A DNA stretch of 64,000 bases, from NCBI RefSeq assembly GCF_024137025.1, contig NZ_JAMYJR010000021.1, forward strand, positions 186,001-250,000, read 5' to 3'. Positions within the stretch are counted from its first letter, which is position 1; every line of letters begins with the position of its first letter. Source of the DNA: Paractinoplanes aksuensis. Its GTDB lineage: Bacteria > Actinomycetota > Actinomycetes > Mycobacteriales > Micromonosporaceae. This document shows positions 33,645-41,558 of the stretch, in pieces. The notes under the pieces are model-generated. The model searched no databases, was not told where the DNA came from, and was given only the letters and a program-made list of their open reading frames with translations. Made by a program: the position numbers and the translations under genes.

Positions 33645-35459
33645 TTGCTGCGGGGTGACTTGGCTTCGGAGGCGCCCGACAGCGCCGCTTCGGAGGCGCC
33701 CGAGGGCGTTCTCGCCGATGCCGCACGCCTGCGCTCCGTCGCCCGGCTGGGGCTGGGACCGGGCGGTGACCCGGCCTTCGACCGCATAGCGGGCATCGTC
33801 GAACGCCTCGTGGACGCGCCGGTCGCCGCCGTGACCGTGCTCTCGCGCGACCGGCAGCACCTGCCGGGTCAGGTCGGCCTGCCCGAACCGATCGCCGCCG
33901 AGCGCCTGATGCCGCTGAGCCACTCGTTCAGCCGGCACGTCGTCGAGTCGGGCCAGGCGATCGTGGTGCCCGACGTGCGGGCCGACCCCCGGATGCGCGA
34001 CAACCTGGCCATCCGCGACCTCGGGGTGATCGCCTTCGCCGGCGTGCCGCTGACCGACTCCGACGGGCTCGTGCTCGGCACCCTGGCCGTCATGGACCGC
34101 GAACCCCGGGTCTGGACCCGGAGCGAGATCGGGCTGCTGACCGAACTGGGCGAGGTGTGCAGCTCCGAGCTGCGGCTGCGCATCGCCCGCGAGGTCGCCG
34201 ACGAGCAACGCCGCGCCGCCCAGTCCGCCCACGGCCAGCTCTCGCTGCTGGGCGAGCTGACCGACGCGCTGGCGGCCACGATGGACATCGACGAGGCGCT
34301 GCACCGGCTGGGCGGTCTGGTCGCCGGACGTCTGGCCGACTGGTGTCTCATCACGCTGGCCGACCAGTCGGCGGCGATCCGGCACGTGTCCGCCGCCCAC
34401 CACGACCCGGCCCAGGCCGAGACAGCCCGGCGTCTGGCCGAGCTGGCCCGCGCCGAAGGGCTGGACGTCCGCTCGCTGATCCGTTCGGTGCAGAGCACGG
34501 GCCGCCCGGTCCGGCGCACCGAGGGCGGCGCCTTCGCCGCGGCTCATCTGACCGAGCTGGCCGACCGGCTCGGCTTCGGCTCGTTCATGGTGGTGCCGAT
34601 CTCGTCGCCCGTCACCTATCGCGTGCAGGGCGCGGTGCTGCTGGTCAACGGGCCCGGCCGGGCGCCGTTCACCGACGCCGAGCAGAGCACCGCGGCCGAG
34701 GTGGGCCGCCGGGCCGGGCTGGCCGCCGACAACACCCGGGTCTTCGGCCGGCAGCGCCACGTGGCCGAGGTGCTGCAACACAGCATGCTGCCCGAACTGC
34801 CCGAAGTGGAGGGCGTCGACCTGCACGGCCGCTATCTGCCGGCCCAGGACGGGGCGTCGGTCGGCGGCGACTGGTACGACGCGTTCGCCCAGCCCGACGG
34901 CAGTCTGATGCTGGCCGTGGGCGATGTCTCGGGGCACGACATCGAGGCCGCGGCCACCATGGGCCAGGTACGCAACCTGGTCCGCGGCGACGCCTACGGC
35001 CGGGACGACGCGCCGGGCCCGCTGCTGGCCCAGCTCGACCGCGCGCTGCACGGCCTGCGGGTGCCCGCCGCGGCCACCGCCGTGCTGGCCCGCCTCCACC
35101 GCGACCAGGACGATTACCTGGTCTCGTTCGCCAACGCGGGCCATCCGCCGCCGGTGCTGCTGCGCCCCGACGGCGAGGTCGAGATCTGGTGGGAGGACCC
35201 GGAGCCGCTGCTCGGCCTGCTCCCCCGGGCCCGGCGCACCACCCACCACCGCCGCGTCCCGACCGGCAGCACGCTGCTGCTCTACACCGACGGCCTGGTC
35301 GAGCACCCGGCCCGCCTGCTCGACGACGGCATCGACCGCATCCTGGCCGTGCTGCGGGGAAACGCCGGCCTGCCGCCCGAAGAACTGTGCACCCGCCTGA
35401 TCAACGCGGCCCCGCGCCGCGCCGACGACATCGCGCTACTGGTCGTCGGCGTCCACTGA
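33645..35459 (+). CDS. GAF-GAF-PP2C (SpoIIE-type) serine phosphatase
   Basis: A 604-residue soluble sensor phosphatase. GAF domains lie at about 40-185 and 205-370 (SFSRHVVESGQAIVVPDVRA is typical of the first). The PP2C/SpoIIE domain lies at about 385-604, with metal-binding GGDWYDAF, VGDVSGHDIEAA, FANAGHPPPVLL, LLLYTDGLVE and DDIALLVV all intact. Such proteins dephosphorylate anti-sigma-factor antagonists in actinobacterial stress and developmental switches; the partner is not in the window. TTG 33645 has GGGGAG about eight bases upstream. The 3' end overlaps a convergent gene by 24 bases. Confidence 0.9.
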   Translation: MLRGDLASEAPDSAASEAPEGVLADAARLRSVARLGLGPGGDPAFDRIAGIVERLVDAPVAAVTVLSRDRQHLPGQVGLPEPIAAERLMPLSHSFSRHVVESGQAIVVPDVRADPRMRDNLAIRDLGVIAFAGVPLTDSDGLVLGTLAVMDREPRVWTRSEIGLLTELGEVCSSELRLRIAREVADEQRRAAQSAHGQLSLLGELTDALAATMDIDEALHRLGGLVAGRLADWCLITLADQSAAIRHVSAAHHDPAQAETARRLAELARAEGLDVRSLIRSVQSTGRPVRRTEGGAFAAAHLTELADRLGFGSFMVVPISSPVTYRVQGAVLLVNGPGRAPFTDAEQSTAAEVGRRAGLAADNTRVFGRQRHVAEVLQHSMLPELPEVEGVDLHGRYLPAQDGASVGGDWYDAFAQPDGSLMLAVGDVSGHDIEAAATMGQVRNLVRGDAYGRDDAPGPLLAQLDRALHGLRVPAAATAVLARLHRDQDDYLVSFANAGHPPPVLLRPDGEVEIWWEDPEPLLGLLPRARRTTHHRRVPTGSTLLLYTDGLVEHPARLLDDGIDRILAVLRGNAGLPPEELCTRLINAAPRRADDIALLVVGVH

Positions 35460-36857
35460 TGGACGGGCCGGCGGGCCGCCGTGCGTCCACGGGGTGTCGT
35501 CCGGGTCGGGGAAGGCCGCGCCCGGCCGGTACGCCTCGCTGAGCGTGGTCAGCAGCAGCTGCTCGCCGACCTCGGGAACACTGCCGGGCTCGGCCACCAG
35601 TTTGCGGCCCATGCCGCCGGAGAGTTCCAGCACCACGTCCGTGCTGGTCGCGCCCGGGGTGACCGAGATGACCTTCGCCTTCTGGGCGGGCCGGGCAGGC
35701 GAGGTGAGGGCGGCGCCGGGCTCGACCCGTACGGCTTCGGACGTGGCCACCATGATGCGGGGCCGCAGCACGGGCCGTTTGCCGCTGTCGTCGATGCGAT
35801 CGGCCTTGGCCAGCGTCACCACGGCGCCGAAGGCCTGCCCGGTCAGCCGGTGCTCGGCCATGACCAGCGGGTCGTCGAAGGCCCGCTGCACCGCGTAGCG
35901 CGTGGCCGCGTTCTCGAGTCGCTGCAACCGGGCCGCCGCGGCCACCGCCCCGTCCCGGCGCGGTTGCGGCGAGCCGTCCTCGATCAGGTGCTCGACGTAG
36001 GCCGAGTAGGCATCCCGGTCACTGTCCCAGCGCGACCCGACCCGGGCCCCGGCCGGCAGGTCGCGTAGCAGCTCGATCGACTTCCACATCCGCTCCCACG
36101 TCGGCGTCAGCAGCTCGCGCAGCACGCCGGTGAGCGCGGGGTCGGCCGCGGTGATCAGCGGGGCCAGGATCTCGTTGTCGAACGCGGGGTCGGTGGCGGG
36201 CCCGGCGACCGGACCGTTCTCGGCCTCGCGGGCAGCCTCGACGCCCTCGGTGATCCAGGCGAACAGCGATCCGAAGTGGGCATCCTCGGCCGCGCTCTGT
36301 CCGGTGGCCCAGTGCTGCCCGAGCGCCTGCACGGCGTTGACCAGCAGGGACGACCCGGGCACCTCGGCCGAGGAGGCGAGGAAGGTGAGCCACTGCCCCA
36401 GGCGGGGCACCGATGCCGGTACGGGAAAATCGCCGTCGGTACGCCGGAACCGGGTCGACCGGCCGAGCAGCCGCAGGAAGTCGGCGCCGCCCGGGTTGGG
36501 CACCCAGATCTGCGGCGCGTCGACGAACCGGTGGCGCACGTCGCGACCCCGGTCGACCGGCACGGCCTCGGTGGCGCCGGCGAACGAGTCCAGGTAGGGC
36601 ACGACCGCCTCGGCCAGGTCGGCGAAGAACGTGAACCGCTCGTCCCGGTTGCGAGGCTGGCTCACCACGAGCAGGCGGGCGTCGGCCGGCGACGAGCCGA
36701 GCATCGCGGCCAGCGGCGCGTTGGCCTCGCCGGCCATGGCCAGCGGGATCAGCACCAGCGGCCGGTCGTGAACGTGCAGATGACGTACGGTCGTGATGGG
36801 CTGGGCCCGGCCGGCCGCGAACGCGTGGGCCCGGGCGAGCGCGACGAGCGTACTCAC
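35436..36857 (-). CDS. Unrecognised 473-residue protein, last gene of the Fe-S nuclease operon
   Basis: No family recognised. GTG 36857 overlaps the nuclease stop by four bases (GTGA). The protein is soluble: an alpha/beta N-terminal third (RPLVLIPLAMAGEANAPLAA, LLVVSQPRNRDERFTFF), a helical middle, and a beta-rich C-terminal 120 residues (AVRVEPG, KAKVISVTPGATSTDVVLEL, VPEVGEQLLLTTLSEAY) that looks like a small beta-barrel of the kind attached to helicases and nucleases. No Walker A motif and no clear catalytic signature. Strict coupling to the nuclease suggests a subunit of the same complex. Confidence 0.8.
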   Translation of the reverse strand: MSTLVALARAHAFAAGRAQPITTVRHLHVHDRPLVLIPLAMAGEANAPLAAMLGSSPADARLLVVSQPRNRDERFTFFADLAEAVVPYLDSFAGATEAVPVDRGRDVRHRFVDAPQIWVPNPGGADFLRLLGRSTRFRRTDGDFPVPASVPRLGQWLTFLASSAEVPGSSLLVNAVQALGQHWATGQSAAEDAHFGSLFAWITEGVEAAREAENGPVAGPATDPAFDNEILAPLITAADPALTGVLRELLTPTWERMWKSIELLRDLPAGARVGSRWDSDRDAYSAYVEHLIEDGSPQPRRDGAVAAAARLQRLENAATRYAVQRAFDDPLVMAEHRLTGQAFGAVVTLAKADRIDDSGKRPVLRPRIMVATSEAVRVEPGAALTSPARPAQKAKVISVTPGATSTDVVLELSGGMGRKLVAEPGSVPEVGEQLLLTTLSEAYRPGAAFPDPDDTPWTHGGPPARPSVDADDQ

Positions 36858-37879
36858 AAAGCCTCGTCCCGCAGCCGCTGTGCCGCCCGCAGCAGGGTCG
36901 CGGCCTCGACCTGATCCGGCTCCGGTTCGCGCGTGCCGGCGGCCAGCGCGAGCACCTCGCCGACCGTCTCGATACCGCCCAGCGCCTCGCGCACCGGACG
37001 CCCCAGCAGCTCGGTGCGCCCGTCGGCCTCGTCCCGGCAGAACACCGACATCTCGCAGGCCGACAGGCATTCCGGCGCATACCGCGCGGTCAGCGTGTCG
37101 AGCGAGGACACCAGGTCGGCGACCGGCTGGGCCAGATCGAACGACAGCGTGGGCGGCAGCGACTCGATCAGCGACGACACCGAGGCCAGCCGGGAGAGCT
37201 GCCGCTTCAGGGTCGACAACTGCTTGCGGACGTCGAGGACGACGGCCACCGGCTGCATCGAGAAGTTCTCGGGGCAGACCAGCACCACCTCGTGGCTGAC
37301 CCGGTCGTCACCTAGCAGCCGCCGCAGCGCGAGCACGTAGACGGCCGCCTGCACCGCGGCCGACGACACCGCGGTGCCGTCGGCCTGGCCGTCGATGATC
37401 GCGAACGACTTGATCTCGACGACCTGCAGCTGGGAGCCGTTCTGATAGGCGATCAGGTCGGGCTCGAGGAAGACCGTCTGCCCCGCCACGTCGAGCGTCA
37501 GCAGCGGGTGATCGAGCAGCCCTTCGGCCCCGCTGCGCAGCAGGGCCCGGGTGCGCGTGTGCCGCGCCGACAGCGTGTCGTCCTCGTCGGCGCCCAGGTC
37601 CTCGTAGCCGCCGACGTAGGCCCCGAGCGTCGAGCGCAGCAGGGCGCAGTCGTCGGCCTTGAGCATCGCCTCGAACGCGTTGCCGCGGGCCAGCGCGAAC
37701 CGGGACTGCCCGAACGCGCCCGGGAAGCCGATCCGTTCGGCCAGACGCACCTTGTCGACGCCGGCCGCGTCCAGAACGGCCCGCCGGGTGCAGCCGGGGT
37801 TGCCGGTGAGCGCGGCCACCGTACGCGCGTTGTGCCTTTTGCCGGGGGCCGTGCCGCGCAGCCGTTCGACCTGGCTCAC
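36854..37879 (-). CDS. Cas4/AddB-like PD-(D/E)xK nuclease with a 4Fe-4S cysteine set
   Basis: A 341-residue RecB-family nuclease. Catalytic residues: RGNAFE (Glu70, motif I position), FLEPDLIAY (Asp141), VVEIKSF (Glu155, Lys157) and AAVQAAVY (Gln177, Tyr181, the RecB QxxxY motif). Cys30 near the N-terminus together with Cys271, Cys275 and Cys281 near the C-terminus gives the one-plus-three arrangement that staples a 4Fe-4S cluster in Cas4, AddB and Dna2. It is too short to contain a helicase and no Cas genes are present. The GTG start and the stop both overlap neighbours by four bases, making it the middle of a three-gene operon. Confidence 0.85.
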   Translation of the reverse strand: MSQVERLRGTAPGKRHNARTVAALTGNPGCTRRAVLDAAGVDKVRLAERIGFPGAFGQSRFALARGNAFEAMLKADDCALLRSTLGAYVGGYEDLGADEDDTLSARHTRTRALLRSGAEGLLDHPLLTLDVAGQTVFLEPDLIAYQNGSQLQVVEIKSFAIIDGQADGTAVSSAAVQAAVYVLALRRLLGDDRVSHEVVLVCPENFSMQPVAVVLDVRKQLSTLKRQLSRLASVSSLIESLPPTLSFDLAQPVADLVSSLDTLTARYAPECLSACEMSVFCRDEADGRTELLGRPVREALGGIETVGEVLALAAGTREPEPDQVEAATLLRAAQRLRDEAL

Positions 37880-38442
37880 TCGCCGCCCCGCTGATGCGGC
37901 ACGGCCGGAAGCCCGTACAGCTGCTGATCCTGCGACAGGGTCCGGGCGCGCTCGACCACGGCCGCCCGCACCGGCTCCTCGGCCTCGACCGCGGCGGTCA
38001 GCTCGGGCGCGTCCAGCGCCACCCGCGTCGCCGCCACCAGATCAAGAGCTTCCGGCCCATGGGGTACGTCCTCAGCCAGCGCCCGCAGCAGCCGGTGCGC
38101 GGCCCGTCCGGCGCCGGGGCGCATCGCCACGAACTCGGCCACCCGGATCACCGCGGTCAGCCCGTCGGACCGGGACCGGGCCGGCGTCACGATCCGGTGC
38201 TCGAGCGGCCACTCGGCCAGCGCGACCAGCCCGCGGGCCGGCGTGAGATCAGGGTTGAGCGCCACGCACAGCCCGGAGGCCGGGTCTCGGCGCAGGCCGG
38301 CCAGGGCGGGCACCGAAAGGTCGCCGTCGAACAGCGCGCTGTGCACGTCGACCAGCAGGCGGGGCGAGGCGGGCGCGCCGAGCAGCAGCAGCGCGTGGCG
38401 TGCCTGCTCGGCCGTGGTGGGCATCGTGCTCAGACCGTTCAC
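37876..38442 (-). CDS. Unrecognised 188-residue protein, first gene of the Fe-S nuclease operon
   Basis: No family recognised. It is a soluble alpha/beta protein (HALLLLGAPASPRLLVDVHS, FDGDLSVPALAGL, AVIRVAEFVAMRPGAG), ending in a helical, acidic segment. GTG 38442 has GGAGAG about seven bases upstream; ATG 38424 is an alternative. Its stop overlaps the nuclease start by four bases. Size and position suggest a small accessory or regulatory subunit. Confidence 0.75.
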   Translation of the reverse strand: MNGLSTMPTTAEQARHALLLLGAPASPRLLVDVHSALFDGDLSVPALAGLRRDPASGLCVALNPDLTPARGLVALAEWPLEHRIVTPARSRSDGLTAVIRVAEFVAMRPGAGRAAHRLLRALAEDVPHGPEALDLVAATRVALDAPELTAAVEAEEPVRAAVVERARTLSQDQQLYGLPAVPHQRGGE

Positions 38443-38583
38443 CGGCCGCTCTCCGTGGGGGTCTGGCGGGGGAATTCGACTCTAGATCTTCTTACACCGG
38501 CGCGGCAATGTATGGACGAGTCGCAACTTTCACTCCCCATGACGATTAAACCTCGCATATCAGACGCCCCGCTTTCTGCGCGC

Positions 38584-38589
38584 TACGTT
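38584..38589 (+). promoter_or_regulatory. -10 element of a probable leaderless promoter
   Basis: TACGTT ends six bases before the ATG of the DUF427 gene. Confidence 0.5.
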
Positions 38590-38595
38590 CGGACT

Positions 38596-38880
38596 ATGCC
38601 GAAGGCCATCTGGAACGACGAAGTGATCGCCGAGAGCGACGACACCGTGGTTGTCGAGGGAATTCAGTACTTCCCGCGCGAGTCGCTGCGCGAGGACGTG
38701 CTGGCCCCCAGCGACACCCACACCGTCTGCCCGTGGAAGGGCAGGGCTTCGTACTACACGCTGACCGCGAACGGGCACACGACGCCCGACGCCGTCTGGT
38801 TCTATCCCGAACCGAAGCCGGACGCCAAGGCCGTACGCGACCGCGTCGCCTTCTGGAAGGACGTCCGCGTCGAGGCGTGA
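38596..38880 (+). CDS. DUF427 family protein
   Basis: A 94-residue single-domain protein with the full DUF427 signature: PKAIWNDEVIAESDDTVVVE, YFPRESL, VCPWKGRASYYTL and DAVWFYPEPKP. The family is widespread, small and beta-rich, and its function is not established. It is divergent from the Fe-S nuclease operon, and a leaderless-type -10 element precedes the ATG. It is monocistronic. Confidence 0.92.
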   Translation: MPKAIWNDEVIAESDDTVVVEGIQYFPRESLREDVLAPSDTHTVCPWKGRASYYTLTANGHTTPDAVWFYPEPKPDAKAVRDRVAFWKDVRVEA

Positions 38881-38912
38881 CCCGTGATCGCGGGCCCGCT
38901 CACGCTCACTAC

Positions 38913-39302
38913 TCAGGCGATGCGCGGGTGGGCCTGCTCGATCGTGGTGACCTCGAGATAGTCCAGCATGTCGCGCTGCTCCTCGGCGTCGAGCGCCCCG
39001 AACGCCTCGTAGGCGGCCGCGCGCGAGTGCTCGGTCTCGCCCGCCAGCAGCGCGATGATCCCCGACCAGGCCAGCGAGACCCGGTCGAACAGGCGCGCGC
39101 GCCGCAACGAGGTCAGCCGGCTCAGCATCGCCACCTTGGTCGCCGCGTCGTCATCGAGGGGGATCCGGTCGGAAAGTTCGAAAAGGGCTTTTCCCCGGTA
39201 CGGGTGTTCCGACTCGACCATGCGGGCCAACTCGGCGTTCGACATGCGGTCGACGGCCGGCGCCGGACCACGACGAGGCAGCGAAGGTTTGTCAGCGGGC
39301 AC
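38913..39302 (-). CDS. Hypothetical helical protein coupled to a YbaB-like gene
   Basis: 129 residues, no family recognised. After a short Pro-rich head it is all-helical (MSNAELARMVE, ATKVAMLSRLTSLRRARLFD, AAAYEAFGALDAEEQRDMLD), with regular spacing suggestive of HEAT-like or short alpha-solenoid repeats. GTG 39302 lies inside the end of the YbaB-like gene (11-base overlap), so the two are coupled. Its function probably relates to that of the YbaB-like protein. Confidence 0.7.
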   Translation of the reverse strand: MPADKPSLPRRGPAPAVDRMSNAELARMVESEHPYRGKALFELSDRIPLDDDAATKVAMLSRLTSLRRARLFDRVSLAWSGIIALLAGETEHSRAAAYEAFGALDAEEQRDMLDYLEVTTIEQAHPRIA

Positions 39303-39678
39303 GGCTGTCCCGCCCGCTCTCGTAGCCGTTGCCGGGCGACTGCTGCGGCAACGTCGGCGTGTTCTCAAAACTGGGGAACGGCGGCGCCGACGGCATGACC
39401 GGGGCCGGAGGCTCGTCCAGATCACCGTACTCATTTTCACCGCCCACCGTCTCGCTGACGGCCACCGCGACCTGCTCGGCCAGTGCGTCCTGGGCCCGGC
39501 GCATGGTCCGCAGGATCTCGGCCGACAGCGTCGCCCCCGCAAGCTGCTGCACGCGGTCGTCGAGCCGCAGCCCGGTGACCACACCGGAGCCGCCCACGGT
39601 CACCGTGACCACGCCGTCCTCGTCGGTCGCGGTCGCGCTGAGCGCCGCGAGCCGGTCCTCGAGATTTCCACCCGGCAC
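39292..39678 (-). CDS. YbaB/EbfC-like DNA-binding protein
   Basis: 128 residues. The first 80 show the YbaB fold: EDGVVTVTVGGSGVVTGLRL, followed by a helix (AEILRTMRRAQDALAEQVAV). YbaB proteins dimerise and bind nucleoid DNA; in actinobacteria, divergent members also sit next to type VII secretion genes, but no ESX gene is in the window. The C-terminal 45 residues are Pro- and Gln-rich and probably disordered. ATG 39678 is the first start after the upstream promoter region. Confidence 0.78.
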   Translation of the reverse strand: MPGGNLEDRLAALSATATDEDGVVTVTVGGSGVVTGLRLDDRVQQLAGATLSAEILRTMRRAQDALAEQVAVAVSETVGGENEYGDLDEPPAPVMPSAPPFPSFENTPTLPQQSPGNGYESGRDSRAR

Positions 39679-39819
39679 AGCTTTGTCCTCCGTTGCCGAC
39701 TTTTGTGCTGTTGGCGTCCTATGAGATCACGATCGACGTCCGGCCCGGCGCACACCCCGTCCTCATAATCTGCTCAAGTACCCCCGAGCGCGACCGATCA
39801 GGCGCGTCGGAGGTGCTTC

Positions 39820-41490
39820 ATGGGGCGTTTCGGCAAGGTCCTGGACCGCGTACGGCGCGGCGTCGACATCACGATGATCTTCGCGTCGCTCCTGGCGCTG
39901 GCCTGGACGCCACTGGTCGGTCGCGAGGACGGCGTACTGGCCGTCGCGGTCGCCGTGGTCAGCGGCATCGTCCTGACCCGGATCAGCCGGCGCTGGCCCC
40001 TGGTGCAGTACGCCCCGGTGGCCGCGGCCGTCATCGCGGCCGCGGTGTACAACGCGTTCGGCGACACCACGACGACCATGATCTGGCTGATCCTGATCGT
40101 CACGGCCGTCATCCTGATCCGGCAGTTCCTCGGCTCGCACACCAACGAGGGACTGATGCGCGACCTCACCCGCCAGCGCGCGATCCTGGCCCGCCAGGCC
40201 TTCCGCGACCCGCTGACCGGGCTCGGCAACCGCGCCATGTTCATGGACCACGCCAAGGACGCCCTCGACGACGCGGACGACACCAAGACCGCCGTCATCC
40301 TGTTCGACCTCGACGGGTTCAAGGGCATCAACGACACGTACGGGCATGCCGCGGGCGACGAGCTGCTCAAGGCCACCGCCGACCGCCTGAACGCGAACGT
40401 ACGAGCCAACGACACGGTCAGCCGCCTCGGCGGCGACGAGTTCGTCGTGCTGCTCCCCCGGCTGGCCGACGAGCAGACCGCGGACACCGTCGCCGACCGC
40501 ATCCTGCACGACCTGCAGAAGCCGCTCGCCGTCGACGACCTGATCCTTTCCGTACGGGCCAGCGCCGGCATCTCCATCACGCAGGGCGGCACGCTCGACG
40601 TCGACACCCTGCTGCGCGAGGCCGACGAGGCGCTCTACCACGCCAAGGACGACGGCAAGGGCGTCGTGCGCCGCTTCGACCCGGTGCGCTTCGCCGAGGC
40701 CGCCCAACGCCGGCGCGACGAGTCCGACCTGCGCCGCGCCCTGGCCGAGATGCAGTTCGAGGTGCACTACCAGCCGATCGTCGACCTCAACGGCGAGCTG
40801 GCGGTGGGCGTCGAGGCGCTGGTGCGCTGGCGGCACCCCGTACGCGGCCTGCTCGGGCCCGGCGACTTCATCGAGCTGGCCGAGACACTGGGCCTCATGC
40901 CCGGCCTGGGCCTGTGGGTGCTGCGCGAGGCGTGCGCCCAGGCCGTCGTGTGGCAGCAGGACAACCCCGGCTTCAAGGTCAACGTCAACCTGTCGGCGAC
41001 CCAGCTCTCCAGCCCCGAACTGACCGACGAGGTCGGCGCGGTGCTGGCCGACACCGGCCTGCCCCCGAATTCGCTGGTGCTGGAGCTGACCGAATCGATG
41101 GCCCTGACCGACCTGACCGAGTCGGCGCGCGTGCTGGGGTCGCTGAAGACCCTCGGCGTACGCATCGCCCTCGACGACTTCGGCACGGGCTTCTCGTCCC
41201 TGAGTCACCTGGGCGCCCTGCCCGTGGACGTGGTCAAGATCGACAAGTCCTTCGTGGCGGCCATGCGCGAGACCACGGCCAATGGCTCGGTGGCCGAGGC
41301 CGTACTGCAGATCGCCCGCACCTTCAACCTGGCCCCCGTGGCCGAGGGCGTCGAGGACGAGGTGCAGGCCGCCCTGCTGCGCGAACTGGCCTGCGCCGAG
41401 GCCCAGGGCTACCACTTCGCCCGGCCCATGCCGGCCGCCGAACTGACCGGTCTGCTCAGCCGCCAGTCGGCCGGCCTCCAGATCCGCTGA
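39820..41490 (+). CDS. Membrane GGDEF-EAL protein (c-di-GMP cyclase/phosphodiesterase)
   Basis: 556 residues. Three or four membrane helices occupy the first 105 residues. The GGDEF domain then has an intact RLGGDEFVV active site, FDLDGFKGIND and TYGHAAGDELL. The EAL domain keeps VEALVRWRHP, NVNLSATQL, LELTESM, LDDFGTGFSSL, KIDKSF and AEGVED. Both activities look possible. The nearby type IV pilus cluster makes control of piliation a reasonable inference. Upstream context does not reveal the signal; no sensor domain other than the membrane segment is seen. Confidence 0.93.
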   Translation: MGRFGKVLDRVRRGVDITMIFASLLALAWTPLVGREDGVLAVAVAVVSGIVLTRISRRWPLVQYAPVAAAVIAAAVYNAFGDTTTTMIWLILIVTAVILIRQFLGSHTNEGLMRDLTRQRAILARQAFRDPLTGLGNRAMFMDHAKDALDDADDTKTAVILFDLDGFKGINDTYGHAAGDELLKATADRLNANVRANDTVSRLGGDEFVVLLPRLADEQTADTVADRILHDLQKPLAVDDLILSVRASAGISITQGGTLDVDTLLREADEALYHAKDDGKGVVRRFDPVRFAEAAQRRRDESDLRRALAEMQFEVHYQPIVDLNGELAVGVEALVRWRHPVRGLLGPGDFIELAETLGLMPGLGLWVLREACAQAVVWQQDNPGFKVNVNLSATQLSSPELTDEVGAVLADTGLPPNSLVLELTESMALTDLTESARVLGSLKTLGVRIALDDFGTGFSSLSHLGALPVDVVKIDKSFVAAMRETTANGSVAEAVLQIARTFNLAPVAEGVEDEVQAALLRELACAEAQGYHFARPMPAAELTGLLSRQSAGLQIR

Positions 41491-41496
41491 CGCCAG

Positions 41497-41526
41497 TTAT
41501 CCACAGGGAATCACCCTTTATCCACA
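41497..41526 (+). promoter_or_regulatory. Two perfect DnaA boxes in direct repeat
   Basis: TTATCCACA at 41497-41505 and again at 41518-41526, same orientation, 21 bases apart (two helical turns). They lie between a GGDEF-EAL gene and a DUF222-HNH gene. Whether they bind DnaA or belong to the HNH element is unknown. Confidence 0.75.
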
Positions 41527-41558
41527 GGTCTCCGTTCCGGTCGTACGCGTGCACCAAA

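Noticed and set aside
33261..35306. 681-codon minus-strand open frame opposite the PP2C phosphatase
   Set aside because: No motif, His/Arg/Gln-rich, and the opposite strand carries a complete GAF-GAF-PP2C protein.
36854..37879. Fe-S nuclease as part of a CRISPR-Cas system
   Set aside because: No CRISPR repeats and no cas1, cas2 or effector genes anywhere in the window.
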